Source: Pohlia nutans (taxonomy: Eukaryota; Streptophyta; Bryopsida; Bryales; Mniaceae). From it: 64,000 nucleotides of DNA. The notes under the pieces were generated by a model that saw only the letters and a list, made by a program, of their open reading frames with translations, did no database searches and was not told the DNA's origin. Position numbers and translations under genes: made by a program. Shown piece after piece: positions 46,825-59,587 of this stretch (position 1 is its first letter; each line of letters opens with the position of its first letter). The stretch covers positions 48,885,811 through 48,949,810 of the forward strand of contig CM040085.1 in assembly GCA_022496805.1 (NCBI GenBank), given 5' to 3'.

Positions 46825-47379
46825 AATTAGAAAGTTGATCTATGAATTATAGCCTACTACGTAGACTCGTGGCAACCCTAGAGCTTGGGCCATGTAGGAT
46901 TTTGTAATGATGCATGAGGTCATTCTAAAGTCACGCTATGACTCTGGAAAAAAAAAAAAAAAAAAAAACGTTTTATTATTAAAAAAATTTGATCAGCAAC
47001 GTCCATACTTCATATAACATTGATCAACCTGATTGGGTGTGGGTATGGGTATCGGGCCTGAGACCCAATTGATGACACTCGAGCTTGATCAAGAAACTGA
47101 AGTTTCAGTAGGGTCATTCAATCAGCAAAGCAATTGAAACGAAACACTGTATCTCGAATTCTGTGCGCCTTGAGGGAAGTAAACTTGAAAATAGTGAAAT
47201 TTATCCATGAAATAACTAAAGCACGGTAATAGGCTTCCACAGTAATAGGTCTCTTTTTTTTACTATAAATAGTAAATTTTCTAAATTTGGAAAATTTCAG
47301 GCTCTAGGCTCACAAACTTCCTGCTCACAGCTCTTAGGCTCACAAAGTTCCTGCTCACAGCTCTTAGGCTCACCGTTCT

Positions 47380-47395
47380 AGGCTCACATGCTAGC
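47380..47395 (-). repeat. Right 16-bp TIR of the 37-kb element
   Basis: AGGCTCACATGCTAGC is the exact inverse of 10139-10154. Subterminal GTGAGCCTAAGAGCTGTGAG units (minus strand) are repeated two to three times at 47300-47370. Confidence 0.85.
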
Positions 47396-47397
47396 GT

Positions 47398-48191
47398 CGT
47401 TGAGGATGCGCTTGCCGCCCCTGCACTGCGTATGCTTGGTAACGGTAGAATGTAGCTTCGGGGACACCTGCAATATGCATCCATGTTCGCACGCAAACAT
47501 CAATACCTTCGATAGTCACAACCCTCCGGTTCTGAGAATCGCGGTGAATCATCCTGTGGATGTCCATCTTCATGTGGAATCTGAACTGGAAGGAGGTTCC
47601 CTGATACATACGTTCGCGGAAGGCACGAATCTTATCCCTCGGAAAGGGTTGAAAGCAGTTCTTGCTGCAACATACATTGCTGGAGACGGAGTTGATAGAG
47701 TCTTGAGTGAGGAGTTGCTGCGATCTGACGGAAGTCTCCCGGGGCGGATTCCTCACTGTACTAGTATATCTTGACGACCTAGCGGAAGAGGGCTGCGTGA
47801 GACTAGCTTGGCGACGGTTGTAGTTGTCGCGAATTTCATGATCATGGAGGCTAGCTCCATTGATATGGACAAGCCGAATCGGCCAGGCCCGCAACGAGTA
47901 CCTCCAGTCGCGGGGGATGTCTACCTCAGAGTGACTCCGGACTATGTGAAGAGCAACGTGAGTGTCTCCAAGTGGTCCGTTCGCACCGAGGACAAAGTCA
48001 GAGCTGACACTATGACAAGTTCCGTCCCCAACATGCAAGCCGGCGTCATTGAACAAAGCTACACACTGAGTATTCCACCGACGTCGCGGGATGCCTTCAC
48101 GATCCGGAACCTCGACGTCCAGTGTGTGGTGGGCCTCAGCTTCATCGTCGAAAGAGTCAATTCCAGCAATCGTCATGCGAGCAGGGTCCAT
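47398..48191 (-). CDS. DUF7869-type transposase-like protein, N-terminal part (split gene)
   Basis: The start MDPARMTIAGIDSFDDE (48191) is preferred; upstream codons look like leader, with a possible acceptor TTCAG near 48222. About 265 residues. The distal part has CCSKNCFQPF (zinc-type cysteines), IRAFRERMYQ, GIDVCVRTWMHIAGV and TFYRYQAYAVQGRQAHP, the usual N-terminal lead-in of DUF7869 proteins ending at G-R-x-x-H-P. The frame runs straight into the TIR of the 37-kb element and resumes at 10138. No stop or shift is present, so the insertion is young. A palindrome array lies upstream (48408-49380) and could hold its promoter or a 5' intron. Confidence 0.82.
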
Positions 48192-48407
48192 GGCACCAGT
48201 AGAGGACCTGATGAAACCTGAACGATTGCATGCCCTGAAGTTAGAATATAATACAGTAGAGAATGCTCCCATATGCTTAATTAGGTCGAGGCAAGCTAAA
48301 TGACAAGGGATTGCGAAGATGTACATACGTAACTAGAGGTATTCGGAAGATGTAGGGTCAATGCATATGGAGGCCCGAGCGCATGAGTATGGTCAATCCT
48401 TAGATTT

Positions 48408-49380
48408 TGTTTAGGTCGACTCGACCTCATTTGTGTGGGTGAGGGATATGACTCACTTCTAGGTTCTCAAAAGAAGATCACTGGCCAGGGTAGTTTAGGT
48501 CGGCTCGACCTAAAATGTCGAGACAATAGACCCATACGGTTGGGGATGCAGTGTCTCGAATGAGATAAAAGTGCCCCTGCTATTTAGGTCGCCCTGAGCT
48601 CATGTGAGAAGCAGAAATGGAAAGGAATACAATTTTGAATGTCTCCAGAATGGAAGGGTTCCGAATACTTTAGGTCGGTTGGACCTGAATATGGATTATC
48701 ACATTACGTGTCCAGAGGAATGAAGCCCATGATGCCAGGTGACGAAGTTTTGAGTACTCCTACAATTTAGGTCGAGTCGACCTAAACAGATTAATATCTC
48801 TTCAGCACAGGGTTACATGCAGACAAGGTTGTTGCAGATTAGGTCGAGTCGACCTAAAATGAGTGATGAATCGCTCCAGCACATGGTTACATGCAGACAG
48901 GGTTGGTGCAAAACAGGTCGAGTCGACCTAAACAGGAAGACATATCGCGCTCCAGAAATGGGCTACATGTAGGCAACGTTGTTGCAAATTAGGTCGAGTC
49001 GACCTAATCTGGAAGATGAATCACTCTCTAGTACAATGCTAAATGTAGGTAACGCTGGTACAGATTAGGTCGACTCGACCTAAACTGGAAGATGCATGCT
49101 ACTCCAATAAGATGGTGTATTTAGGCAACGTTGGTGCAAATTAGGTCGAGTCGATCTAAACTGGAAGACGAATATTACTCCAGTCAAAGAGTATATGAAG
49201 GTAACGTTGGTGCACATTAGGTCGAGTCGACCTAAACTGGAAGATGTATCTCGCTCCACTACGAGGGTAAAAGTAGGTTTCGCTGGTGCACATTAGGTCG
49301 AGTCGAGCTAATTGTACAAGGGGAAGAGGTTCCATACTCGAGGAACTGGGAACATATTCAGGTCGAGTCGAGCTAATATG
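48408..49380. repeat. Array 1 of the 19-bp palindrome TTAGGTCGA-S-TCGACCTAA
   Basis: About 13 sites at 48410, 48494, 48582, 48669, 48766, 48838, 48911, 48989, 49064, 49141, 49217, 49291 and 49358. From the fifth site on the spacing is 67-78 bp and the spacers are related (GGAAGATG...CTCCA...GGTAACGTTGGTGCA), so this is a ~75-bp tandem repeat. The palindrome is much better conserved than the spacer, which suggests it is the functional part. It lies between the DUF7869 gene start and the AT-rich region. Confidence 0.88.
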
Positions 49381-49573
49381 TCCCGGGATTTACGGCGACA
49401 ATGTCGGGAATCAACGGCATGTACATTCTGCATTTCGAATTGAAGCAAGAGCAACTGCACTATGGATTACAAATGAAAGCTACGCCACATACAATTGTGG
49501 GAAAGAAGGCGCCGTCCAAATGCTTACAATACCAGCAGAGTATGAGATGAAACTGAAAATGCGACCTATCTAA

Positions 49574-50031
49574 ATGGTGCACGCTAACCCTAGAACCTGA
49601 AGTTGTGGATAGGTAGTGATCTCTTATCGGAAAATGTCGCAAACACAGAGCGTCTTGGCACGATTCAACAGCCTCAGCCCGCAACTACACGCGCTCTCCA
49701 CAAAGCTTCAGCAAAAGAAAATCGTCCTTTCGACTATGCGAGAGTACAAGAACCGGAATGGTGGAGTACGCAAACGGAAGAGCATGAGCACGCAATGAAA
49801 CGAGAAAAGGAAAATTTCAGTCTCTTTTCAAGATTTATAGACAATAAGGCGGGAACGATGTGGCGGGAAAAGCAAGGGAGATTTTTGAACCGTGATTTTT
49901 TATCCACTGAAAAATCATATCGTCCACGAAGTTTGGTGGACTTTACAACTGTCAAGGACAAAAGCTTACTGAATATATACGCGACAATAATAGAGTTCTA
50001 TGCAGTATTTGAATACTTCATTCAAATATAG
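49574..50031 (+). CDS. Possible exon of unrecognised protein
   Basis: The open frame around 49603-50031 has plausible amino-acid use (PEWWSTQTEEHEHAMKREKENF...GRFLNRDF) but no ATG near its 5' end and no known domain. A neighbouring frame (49286-49573) has ITNESYATYNCGKEG. These may be exons of a small gene beside the palindrome array, or chance. Confidence 0.25.
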
Positions 50032-53000
50032 ATTCCATCCCTATGTAACACGAAAATTGGAAACGGAAAAATCTACAGTGAGACATTGCTCTATATTAAA
50101 TTGTAGATCATAATAATAATATCATTCAAACTGCACTTTGTTAGATTTGTAGAAAGTACAAACGTAGTTGACAATAAAATAACCACCTCAGGGAGGTAAC
50201 TTCCTATAAATTTCATGAGCGGTTTTAGGGTATTTCATCGAGGGCTATGAAGTAATTTTACATATTCTATTATTTATAGTTTAGTTAGAATATATTCTAC
50301 GAATTTTCCTAGAATATTCTCTAAATAGTTTTAAAACACCCTATATTACTTCTATACATTTATTATTTTTATCTTAAATGAAAAAAGGACACCCAATATT
50401 TGTTCTCATATAGTTATCAAAATTTTCGACATTCACTCCGCCGAGGTAACCACTGAACATATCTATTTAAACATCATCAGAAACTACTATTTTATAACTA
50501 AGAATAATATTGATTTTTTATAGAAATGGAAGTTTACCATTTTGACTTCTAGTTTTCATCTGTACATTAGGATTTACTGATTCTATCACCGATATTTAAT
50601 TATAAATTTTGAAAGTTAAAATTAAAAATTCAGTCTACATTTGATCATTACAAAGTTTTAATATTTGTTGAGTAGGACTTCTTAAGAATAATTGTAAAGT
50701 AGATATTTCAAAACATGGTGACTTCTAACGATTGTCGTGTTTCTTAAATCTATGACCTCATTTTTGCAAGTTCAGTATTGCACTACTATCAATTGAACTT
50801 TGGCGTAGTCTGTGAAGGACTTCACTTACTGAACATTATATTCATTTGAGATAAAAATTATAAATTTGTAAAAGTAATATAAGGTGTGATAAAACCAATT
50901 TAGGAATATTCTTGGAATTTTTGTGGAATATACGTAGGATATACCCTAAACATACTACAAATAGTAGCATATTCCAATTGTTTCATAGCCCCCTATTAAA
51001 TAACCTTTTCACGGTCATATGTACCCAAAATTCACACTAAGTGACTTCCCCGAGTGTATCTATGTATCTTTCACTGTAGTATTTAGCTTGCAATATAGTA
51101 AGTCAGAATGTAATCTACTTAATATTAGTCACGACACGTTCATACTATTATTATAGTCAGTGACATTAATGACAAATGTAAATAATCTAATTGTCGTAAT
51201 GAGGAGTGTTTGAAATATATAAAAGCAATTAATAATATAGTTCGAGGTAATTCCGTTCAAATTAAATTTAATGTGTTATTTCATTGTGTTCTTGAGTTTA
51301 AAAGCATTAACCACGTTAATTACAAAATAATGAAATATATTAAATAGATATTATATGGAAAATTTAAATATATACAAGCATTTTACAGAATAAATGCAAA
51401 TAATTCACATTTAATTAAATATTAACATGACCGTGTAGCTAGTGCAATATATATTTGGCGTTAAATACGTGAATTAACAAATAATGAGAACATAAGGAAT
51501 AGATTTACGAGTGACAAAAATCTTGAAAAATCTTGAAATATTATTAAAACTATGGGCGTTATAGACACCATGCCTGCAAATATACATTTGGTATCAAATA
51601 CAGAATGTTTAGCACACATATTAAAATGACTTAGACATAAGTCACACATTGCGCGACTCACGGTTCAAAGTGGTACCCATATCAACCCATACATTTCCAA
51701 ATCCTAATTATTGCCATTAATATTCGTATTTTTATTGTGGTGCGATTTCTAAGTGAAAATTAATGAATATTAATATTATACAGTGATAGCAGAAATTTAG
51801 GGACTCTAAGTCATATATAAATGTCAATCATGTAATTAGCTTCCAAATGCCTGATCATAATTAACCAGCAAGTTGTAAACATATTTAATATGTCAAATGC
51901 ATGATTATTACATTGTAGTCATGCAAGTGTTTAGGGTATTTTTTACGTGTAAATAATATTCAAAATCGCAAATTGCTGTACTTTATGGGGCCTCAACCCT
52001 AAATGTCAAAAGATTATGATCCAAAAGCATGATATTAAAAAATAATGAACAAGTTGTAAATAATTTTTAATACGCCGAAAGCATTAATAAAATTACTCTA
52101 CCCTAAACTCTAACCGATGGATGAATTATCAGATAATTATGTTAAACTTCATCCGCTCATAACTTCTACGATTCACGTCCAAATATTAAATACAAAATCA
52201 TTTTAATCTCATCTCCATGCGGTCCACTTCATCAAACCAAAATCGTTTAAAGCATGACTAAATTGTAAATACCAAATATTTCATGACTTTCGAATGATAC
52301 AACTCTATATCACCCAATGATCTACAGTAGGAATTTCTTGAAAAATAAGACATTATTATTAGAATCACAAACTTAAGGTCCAAATTGAAGGTAACGTTAA
52401 ACGATCCGCATATTATAAAACGTTTAAGGTAATATCTTAAAGCATGTGTTATTGAAATCATCCACTGACATTTAATACGACCACTTTCTATAGGATTTCA
52501 AATACTTTCATTTAAAATAATACATTCACGCTATAGATCCTTTCAATAGCTTTCCAAATAATTATATAATAATTATATTGAATTATGATTAGGTTATTCA
52601 AATATATGAAAGCATGTTAGTACAACTTTTCTGATTTACAAAATAAAAACTCAGTAAAAGATCAATTTAAATTTAACAAATTCAATTATATCAAAATTAT
52701 GTTTAACGTAAATAAAAGTTATGTTCACAAGTAGATGAAAAATGAAATTGACGAAATTGAAAGAGATGTAGGTGACGTATGCCAGAAATTTCATCATTCA
52801 TTAACGTCATGTATGTAGATGCATCCATGGTGCCTATAATACCCTCTACTTTTTGGAAATTTACAATGTTTTTTACTTACCAAAAAGATATTTCTCGAAA
52901 ATCACACTATTTTTGGAGGGGTACCCATATCATGCCACCATATTCACTATTTATGATCATAGAAGTTGATGTAGCTAACCAATTAAAATAAAAAATTTAG

Positions 53001-54633
53001 ATCCTGGAATGTACCGTTCACATGGTATTCTTTAGATAGCTGTTCGCAAGCAAGATTAATAAGCTTATAGACAGTGCTAGCTCTAAATTTGAATTTTAGT
53101 ACGCATTGTACATCTTAAAAATGTATACATTACTTCAAAGTTCACATGCATTCAATGTAGTGTATATATATTAAGTATTAGTGCCTTTTTAAAAGATTCC
53201 ACGTCATATTGCCTTTTTCTAGGATTTTGAAATAATGTGGCACGTGGCAAGTTGACGTCACATGCAGAAGATATCAATGGATGAAGTTCGGGTTTGGGAA
53301 ACTTCATCCATCCGTTACAAATGGACTAAGAGTCCAAATGTAAAGTGTTTTACCTTTTTAGAAACCACTTGCAAGCATCTTCAAGAAGGCATCTTTGAAT
53401 ATTCCAAAAATAGAAATAAAACAGGGTTGAAACTCGATAGTACGCTTTTGCATACTAATAATAGGACTTTCAAAATACTCTGATTCGAACATGTCTACGT
53501 TCTAGTCCCTTTCAATAGCTTTCTTGAAATATAAGGCACTCTTTCAAATGATGAAGTATGTGTATGTTATAGATGGATGAATTATCAGAAGTCTGAAACT
53601 TCATCCGCTCATAACTTCTACGATTCATGATTGTCCGAATTTAAAATGCAAACCCATTTTAGATTCATCTTCAAGCGGTGCACTTCATCGTGGCAAAAAA
53701 ATTTAAAGCATGACTCATTCATGAGAATTTGAGTTTCATGACTTTAGTATGTTGCAATTCCATATCTACCAACCTAAAAACTTTTAAGAAATTTGGAGCA
53801 ATGGGATAGAAGTTATGAGGAGATTTGTTTTTTGGGCAGTTTGGAAAAAAAAAAACTGTTAAACTCATTTCTAAACTCAATTTTCAATATTTTTTAATGA
53901 AATAAAAGGCACTAGGTGAAGATTTCCAAGTACAACATTCTCACCGTTAAGATTGACATTTTACTATTCCATGTCAAACTTATTAATGATTTTCTTTTTC
54001 CTAGCACTTTGTACCCACTTCTAGTAACTGTTTTATGAAAAAATCAATATGAGCTTTTTTCTTATAAGATTTTATATTTGAAGACTTAACTCAATTGTTA
54101 ACATGGCCTTGCCATTCATTGAATTTCTAACCCATTCAAAAAAAGATATTAATTTCTAAAGTTCAAATTTGTCACCGGATTGAACCCCAAAAAAATTTCT
54201 TTAGCAACTTTGATCCTTATAATCTAAGAATCTAATGGTCATTTTGCTCTCACATTTTGTGCTCACATGAAAACTCAAGTTGGGTATTACATCTTACGGT
54301 TAAATGATAAAAAACTAAAAAACATATGATTTCTTTTGCAACTTCCAAATGCTGCGTTTTTCATGGTTTTTTGTGAGAATACGGTCAAGGAATTTTAGGG
54401 GTTAATTTCCTTGTCCAAGAAATTGGCAAACACCATTCCACATGCTTAATTCCTATAGGACCAATTATTCAAGGTTCCTAAACGATTAATTCAATCGATC
54501 ATATTGTGAAAAATACAATTTATATTGGACCAAATTTTATATCATTGGAATCAATGAAGAACGTTGCATGTGCTGGTGAAAAAACCACTAAATTTGAATA
54601 ATGGGAAGTCTACATAGGACCTACTCGAAGTTG
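50032..54633. other. AT-rich repeat region without gene
   Basis: No coding exon recognised. It contains a MITE-family fragment (about 50540-50690), the dispersed segment shared with 1610-1725 (51560-51700), a direct-repeat pair (52114-52330 and 53571-53790) and a lone MITE-type end TTTTAGGGGTTAA at about 54394. Open frames of 60-73 codons here look random. Confidence 0.6.
52114..52330 (+). repeat. Direct repeat, first copy (second at 53571-53790)
   Basis: GATGGATGAATTATCAGA, CTTCATCCGCTCATAACTTC, CTTCATC and TTTAAAGCATGACT occur in the same order in both copies, about 1.46 kb apart, over ~215 bp with moderate divergence. Neither has TG...CA ends that would make them clear LTRs. Confidence 0.7.
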
Positions 54634-54637
54634 TTAA

Positions 54638-55176
54638 CCCCTAAACGTCCCAGCGTCCAGTTTCTGGACGTTTGTTGGTCAAACCCAATTTTGATCTTAA
54701 AGATGACTTCTGCTGCTAATACACCCAACTAAGAAAATGAAGTTTATTAAGTCTAGTTTGTACTCCACTTTTCAAATCTTAAAAATTCCAATTATTGAGT
54801 ATTTTATTGCTTGTGCAAGCTTTGTAGCTCAAGGTTTGAATTACACTACATAGGATGTTCACCTTTCGAATTTCGAAATTTAAATAAAAAATTTCTATAG
54901 AAAACATATCATGTGATTCTCCATTGTAATTTGTACCTGATCCCAAAAAAATATTAAATTTTTAAGGCTTTTTGGTAATAAAAATTATTTTTTGAAGTAT
55001 TTGACTTAAAAATTTGTTAAAAAAGCCGTATTAAATCAAAAAAATCTGAAAATTTCAAGACTGATAGGAAACATTCAATTCCATGCATGAAAAATATTAC
55101 AAAATATATTTTGATAAATCTTGAAGGCTAAATTGTGGAGTTTGACTTTCCTACAAAGGAGTGGTACGTTTAAGGG
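54638..55176. mobile_element. TTAA-flanked MITE, divergent copy 4
   Basis: 539 bp between TTAA (54634-54637) and TTAA (55177-55180). Termini are CCCCTAAACGTCC and ACGTTTAAGGG. The interior is unlike the other copies. Confidence 0.6.
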
Positions 55177-55209
55177 TTAAAAGGCTCGTTAGAAAAAAAT
55201 GTCGCGATC

Positions 55210-56049
55210 ACATCACATATCCATTAAATTTATACCCGCGAGTTCGCCCGTGCCCGTGGATGAGGTCACCTATGCCTGTTGACTGCTTCTCCCGTGCCCG
55301 TTGACTGCTTCTCTTGTGCCCGCGATTTGAGGTGCCCTAAACCTGTGCTTCGTCTCTCCCAAATTCTTAGGGTTTCGAACCAGTGAGTCCGTCACCTTAG
55401 TTTTGCGCACCTTAGTTTTGCCAAACGCTGGAGCGACAAATGAAAGAAATGTGGATGGAGGTGGTGGCGTAAGTGCAAGTGCGCGTGTTGGTGGGGAGCG
55501 AGAGGGAAAGAGACGTTGGGCACCTTAGTTTTGCCCAACGCTGGTTTGTTGTCGCTGGTTTGTTGTCGCTGAATTGTCGCTGAAGCTCTCTCTTAAAGCA
55601 GACAGGGTTGCGAAGTGGGTTCGGGCTTGGGTTTTGTTGTGTTTAGGGTTTGCTCCTCGACGCTCATCCTGCGCTTAAGTTCCACTACTCCTCCCTCACA
55701 TTGCTGTCACACAGTTTAGGGTTTTTTTTGTCTCTTCTCTCGTCTCGCTGTTCTCCTTCTCGTCCTTGTTTGGCTTCTTTTCTTAGGGTTTAGGGTGAAT
55801 TTCAAGCTTGTGTGAAGTGGCTTAGGGGCTAGGTTAGAGTTTAATTTGCTGTCTCCGCTGGTATCAACTGTTTTGGTTTTATTTGCTCTTCTTGCTTGGC
55901 TAGGATTTGTAGCATTTGCTGTGTCTTGTTTAGTATTTTTTCGTTAGGGTTTACACACAATTTGAAGCTGGAGTTGGAAGTTGGAGGACAAAACGCAAAA
56001 TTGAAGGTGGAAGGGCCAAATTGAAGGTGGAGGGGCCGTCTTCTTTGAG
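55210..56049 (+). promoter_or_regulatory. Probable promoter and 5' leader of the third ParB/methyltransferase-like gene
   Basis: The sequence turns from AT-rich to GC-richer and pyrimidine-rich (TCTCGTCTCGCTGTTCTCC near 55735). It contains repeated GCACCTTAGTTTTGC(C) (55406, 55421, 55518) and a TTAGGGTTTAGGG tract (55783). It ends at a strong donor GAG|GTAAGT (56049/56050) matching the acceptor CACAG at 58117, so a leader exon is likely. The transcription start cannot be fixed. Confidence 0.5.
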
Positions 56050-56744
56050 GTAAGTGTACATCTCCATGTTCCTATCCTGTAATCGTTTATTTTTAAACCC
56101 TAAAGTCCACGAATATTTTGAACAAACGATTACAGGAATAAAAAGCTGCATGAACATTTTTAAACCCTGAAGTCCACAAATATTTTTGAACCCTAAAGTC
56201 CATGAAATTCTGAACCCTGCTATTTTCAGTTTCAGTCCCATTGTGGCATGTAATTGTGTTTTCGTTTTAAACAATTTGTGGCATTGGCTTCATGAAGAAC
56301 TAAACTATCTTCAATTATGTTGAATTAAATTGAAGATTAAATTGTCTCTAATTATGCTGAATTGAGCTATGAATTGTTACAAAACTGTTTTAGCTTGCTT
56401 GCTTGTTTGCTAGTTTCCTTGTTTGCTAGTTTCCTTGCTTTGAATTGGTGATTTTGTTGATACATTGAATTCCAAATGAATTTCATGTATGCTATACAAG
56501 TTTAGTTCATTGATGAGTGAATTTGAGCAATTTGGCCATCAGGAGCAATTTTTCTGTAGAGTTTCCAATTCATATTCCGGCAGATTAGGTGAGTGCTCTA
56601 CTGACTACTATGAATTCTATAATGTTTCATTCTGCTATGCACTACCATTGTCTACCTGCAAATGATAGACAATAGTTTTAGGTTTGCTCTGTTTTGCTAT
56701 GTTTAAGCACAATGGTTTTTGGATTACCTGCATGTGACAGACGG

Positions 56745-58095
56745 TAGTTTAGGTTGATGTCAGTTTAGGTCGATGTCAGTTTAGGTCGACCCGATGTAAA
56801 TGGACAAACTCTTGCGAGAAACGGCAATTCAGATCGACCCGATCTAAACTTCACCGATAAACGCCACATATTAGCTCGAATCGACCTAAATTGCAGGCCA
56901 TTCAGCTCGACCCGACCTAAAATGCAATGTCATATAATCATTACACACGATAACTTCAAAACATAAGGTAGAAGCTCTCTCCCGTCGCAGAAGTTTAGGT
57001 CGAATCGACCTAAATTTGCGATTATAGATCAAAATTGACCGGCTGTAGGCTGGAAAGTATAGCACACGAAAATTTACCATGTGTAAATTTAGGTCGAATC
57101 GACCTAAATTACCCTATATAGCAATAAGAATTTACCAAATTTAACCTATATACTGCGCAAGATTCAGCTCGACACGACCTGAATGACACAAATCGTCAAC
57201 CAAATGATGTGCACATTCAGATCGAGTCGATCTAAATTGCACTGTATGGCCTACAGAGAAAATAGAGGAAGCAATTGATACCAGGACGAAGCTCCAATTT
57301 CAGCAGTTTAGGTCGATTCGACCTAAAGACATTTAAAAAAATACCCACCGTAGAACATGAATGATTTAGAAATATAAAACTACCCAACATATATTCAACT
57401 CGACTCGACCTAATATGTACAACATAGAATCCCATTAAACGGATTAACATAAGCAATAACTCATATATCCGAAGTTCATGGAATCCCAAATTGCTTAACT
57501 ATAGTAGCTCTTTAGCTCGAATCGACCTAAAACTGTATATGAAATTCTATCTAACCGAAACAGTTACAACTGTAGGTATGATGCATAGAGTACTTACAAA
57601 CACCTTCATTAATCCGAGCCACGAATACATACAATAACCTTCATGACGCATGCTACTGTGTGTGTTACACTTCAGCTCGTATCGACCTAAACACTTGTAT
57701 GTACACTCTGAATCCCATTGAACAGATTATCATAAGCAATAATTCATATATCCGAAGTTCATGCAAACCCAAATGCTTAACTATAGTTGCTCTTTAGCTC
57801 GAATCGACCAAAAACTGTATATGAAATTCTATCTTATCATAACAGTTACAACTGTAGGTACGATGGATATAATACTAACAAACACCTTCATGAATCCAAG
57901 CCATGAAAACTTACAATAACCTTCATGACGCATGCTACTGTGTGTGTTACGCACTTTAGCTTGTATCGACCTAAACACTTGTATGTACAATCAGTATGAT
58001 AACGAAGATCAAGTACGCTTAGGGTTTAGGGTTTAGGATAATGTAATGTGTTGTAATGAGTTGTAAGCACTTTAGCTCGCATCGACCTAAACACT
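56745..58095. repeat. Array 2 of the palindrome, inside the 5' leader intron
   Basis: About 15 sites (56772, 56829, 56868, 56901, 56993, 57087, 57163, 57215, 57306, 57394, 57511, 57672, 57794, 57956, 58073), plus half-sites at 56750-56770. Most have one arm changed to TTTAGCTCGA while keeping TCGACCTAAA. Spacing is irregular (about 40-160 bp), unlike array 1. A longer block with ATATCCGAAGTTCATG repeats twice (57465-57535, 57745-57815). Confidence 0.82.
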
Positions 58096-59587
58096 TGTAT
58101 ATACACTTTGTGCACAGAATGGCTCAAGAGATGAAGACACCAAAGGAAGTAGAAGTACAACACCTCGACTGATACTACAAGAGAGCTGCGGAGCAGCCAA
58201 GCGCGGACGATGCAGAAGGCGACGACCTCGCAAACTTTGGTGAATTCTGGGACATGGTAGACCAGGACTTGGTAGAGTTCTGGAGTCTGAACATGATACC
58301 CATGACACGTGACTTGAACTTCACAACGAAGAACAAGAATAATCCTGCATTCCTGCCGCTGTCATTACAGGAAAAGGTGAAAGACATGACCGCGGGTAAT
58401 GGCTCCATAGTTCACGTGCATTGCGTCACCACGAACACCGAATTCGCGAAGCACCAGCAGTACAATTTCACGCTCACATTCAACTCCGCTATAATTCCTT
58501 TTAATCTGAGCCCCTTAATAGCCTCCCTGGAGACAACAGAGTTCAGTGGTTTGGTCAAGGAGCTGGAGGAACAATTCGACAAGAAATTCTTTGAAGGCAG
58601 CAACGGACAGCCGCTGCATGGGGCAAAGCTGTGCTCCAAGATCCGGAAGCTTATCCAGAATTTCGACATCATGAAAATGAAACTAGACATGCAGAGGACA
58701 ATGATGACACCTCAATCAGTGTCCCTAGATAACCGAAGCCATGGGAGTGCGGGATCCATGGGCACAAATTCGCCTAGACCGCAATAGAGCCGAGGCAAAC
58801 GCAAGTTGAATACGCCTCAGACACCTTCGACGGCACCACGCCAAAGTCACCTAGGATCCAGCTCTAAGAAGAGGCCAACTGCAGATAAAACGGCGCCTGC
58901 AGTCATCAACGAGGGGAGCTTGGCGTCCGCTCTGACCTCATTGCCGGAGTCCATGGAGGTGAACAGGACTCCTGACTACGCACGCTCGACCGAGGCGTAC
59001 ATGACGTTCAAGTCATCATGCACTGATGAATTCCTGTTCGGCGTCGAGACAAAATTCTCGCTCCCCATCGAGCAACTAGTCGATGCCCCTGCGCACATGA
59101 ACATCCGCTCGTACGAGCTGGGTCTTGCGAAGAAGATAATGACCTTCCTCCTCAACATGCTCGACAGGAGCACCAAGCAGACTCTGTGCGTGATGCCTTG
59201 CGACCTGGAAGAGCGGCCGAAGGACTGGGACTCCATCAAAGATGGAAAGTTCTGGCTTATCAACGGGCAGCACAGCATCAAAGCAAGTTACATGATGCGC
59301 GACAAAGGGATGGCCACAGACGACATCTAAGAGTTTGCGCAATGGAACTGCTTTGTAGTTTGGACGAAGAATAATGAAACTCTTCGTTCCATATCCGCCT
59401 ACTACAACCGCGTGAACCACTTCGGTATCATCAAGCCGTCGTGGGAACAAACATATTGGGAGCGCGGCAAGTGTGGATAAACCTCGGTTGCCCTAAGAAC
59501 CCCAAGGAAGCAGTGGAGGTGGGAAGGGTCAATCAGGCCCTGAGGACGAGGGATGCCCAGAAGAACAAAGAGAAGTTCAACGTAATG

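Larger units (their letters stand above)
10139..47395. mobile_element. 37.3-kb TIR element splitting the DUF7869 gene; host of the nested elements
   Basis: The left end GCTAGCATGTGAGCCT (10139-10154) is the exact reverse complement of the right end (47380-47395). The flanks carry GT (10137-10138 and 47396-47397), or CGT if the TIR is taken as 15 bp. Both ends continue into subterminal GTGAGCCT/GAGCC repeats (10139-10175 and 47300-47395). Excision with one GT restores the DUF7869 frame. Short duplications with subterminal repeats recall CACTA/EnSpm-like elements, but the termini are not CACTA, so the superfamily is unassigned. Contents are satellite blocks, a ParB/methyltransferase-like gene, a MULE-like transposase gene and a 21-kb hAT. 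Without the hAT and its 8-bp duplication the element is about 16.1 kb. Confidence 0.82.

Noticed and set aside
47388..48221. Plus-strand frames opposite the DUF7869 N-terminal part
   Set aside because: The minus strand carries the zinc-type cysteines and continues in frame at 10138; the plus frames have no motif.
48408..49380. CRISPR array
   Set aside because: Palindromes are spaced at ~75 bp, but spacers are related to each other and no cas genes are present; the context is eukaryotic with introns.
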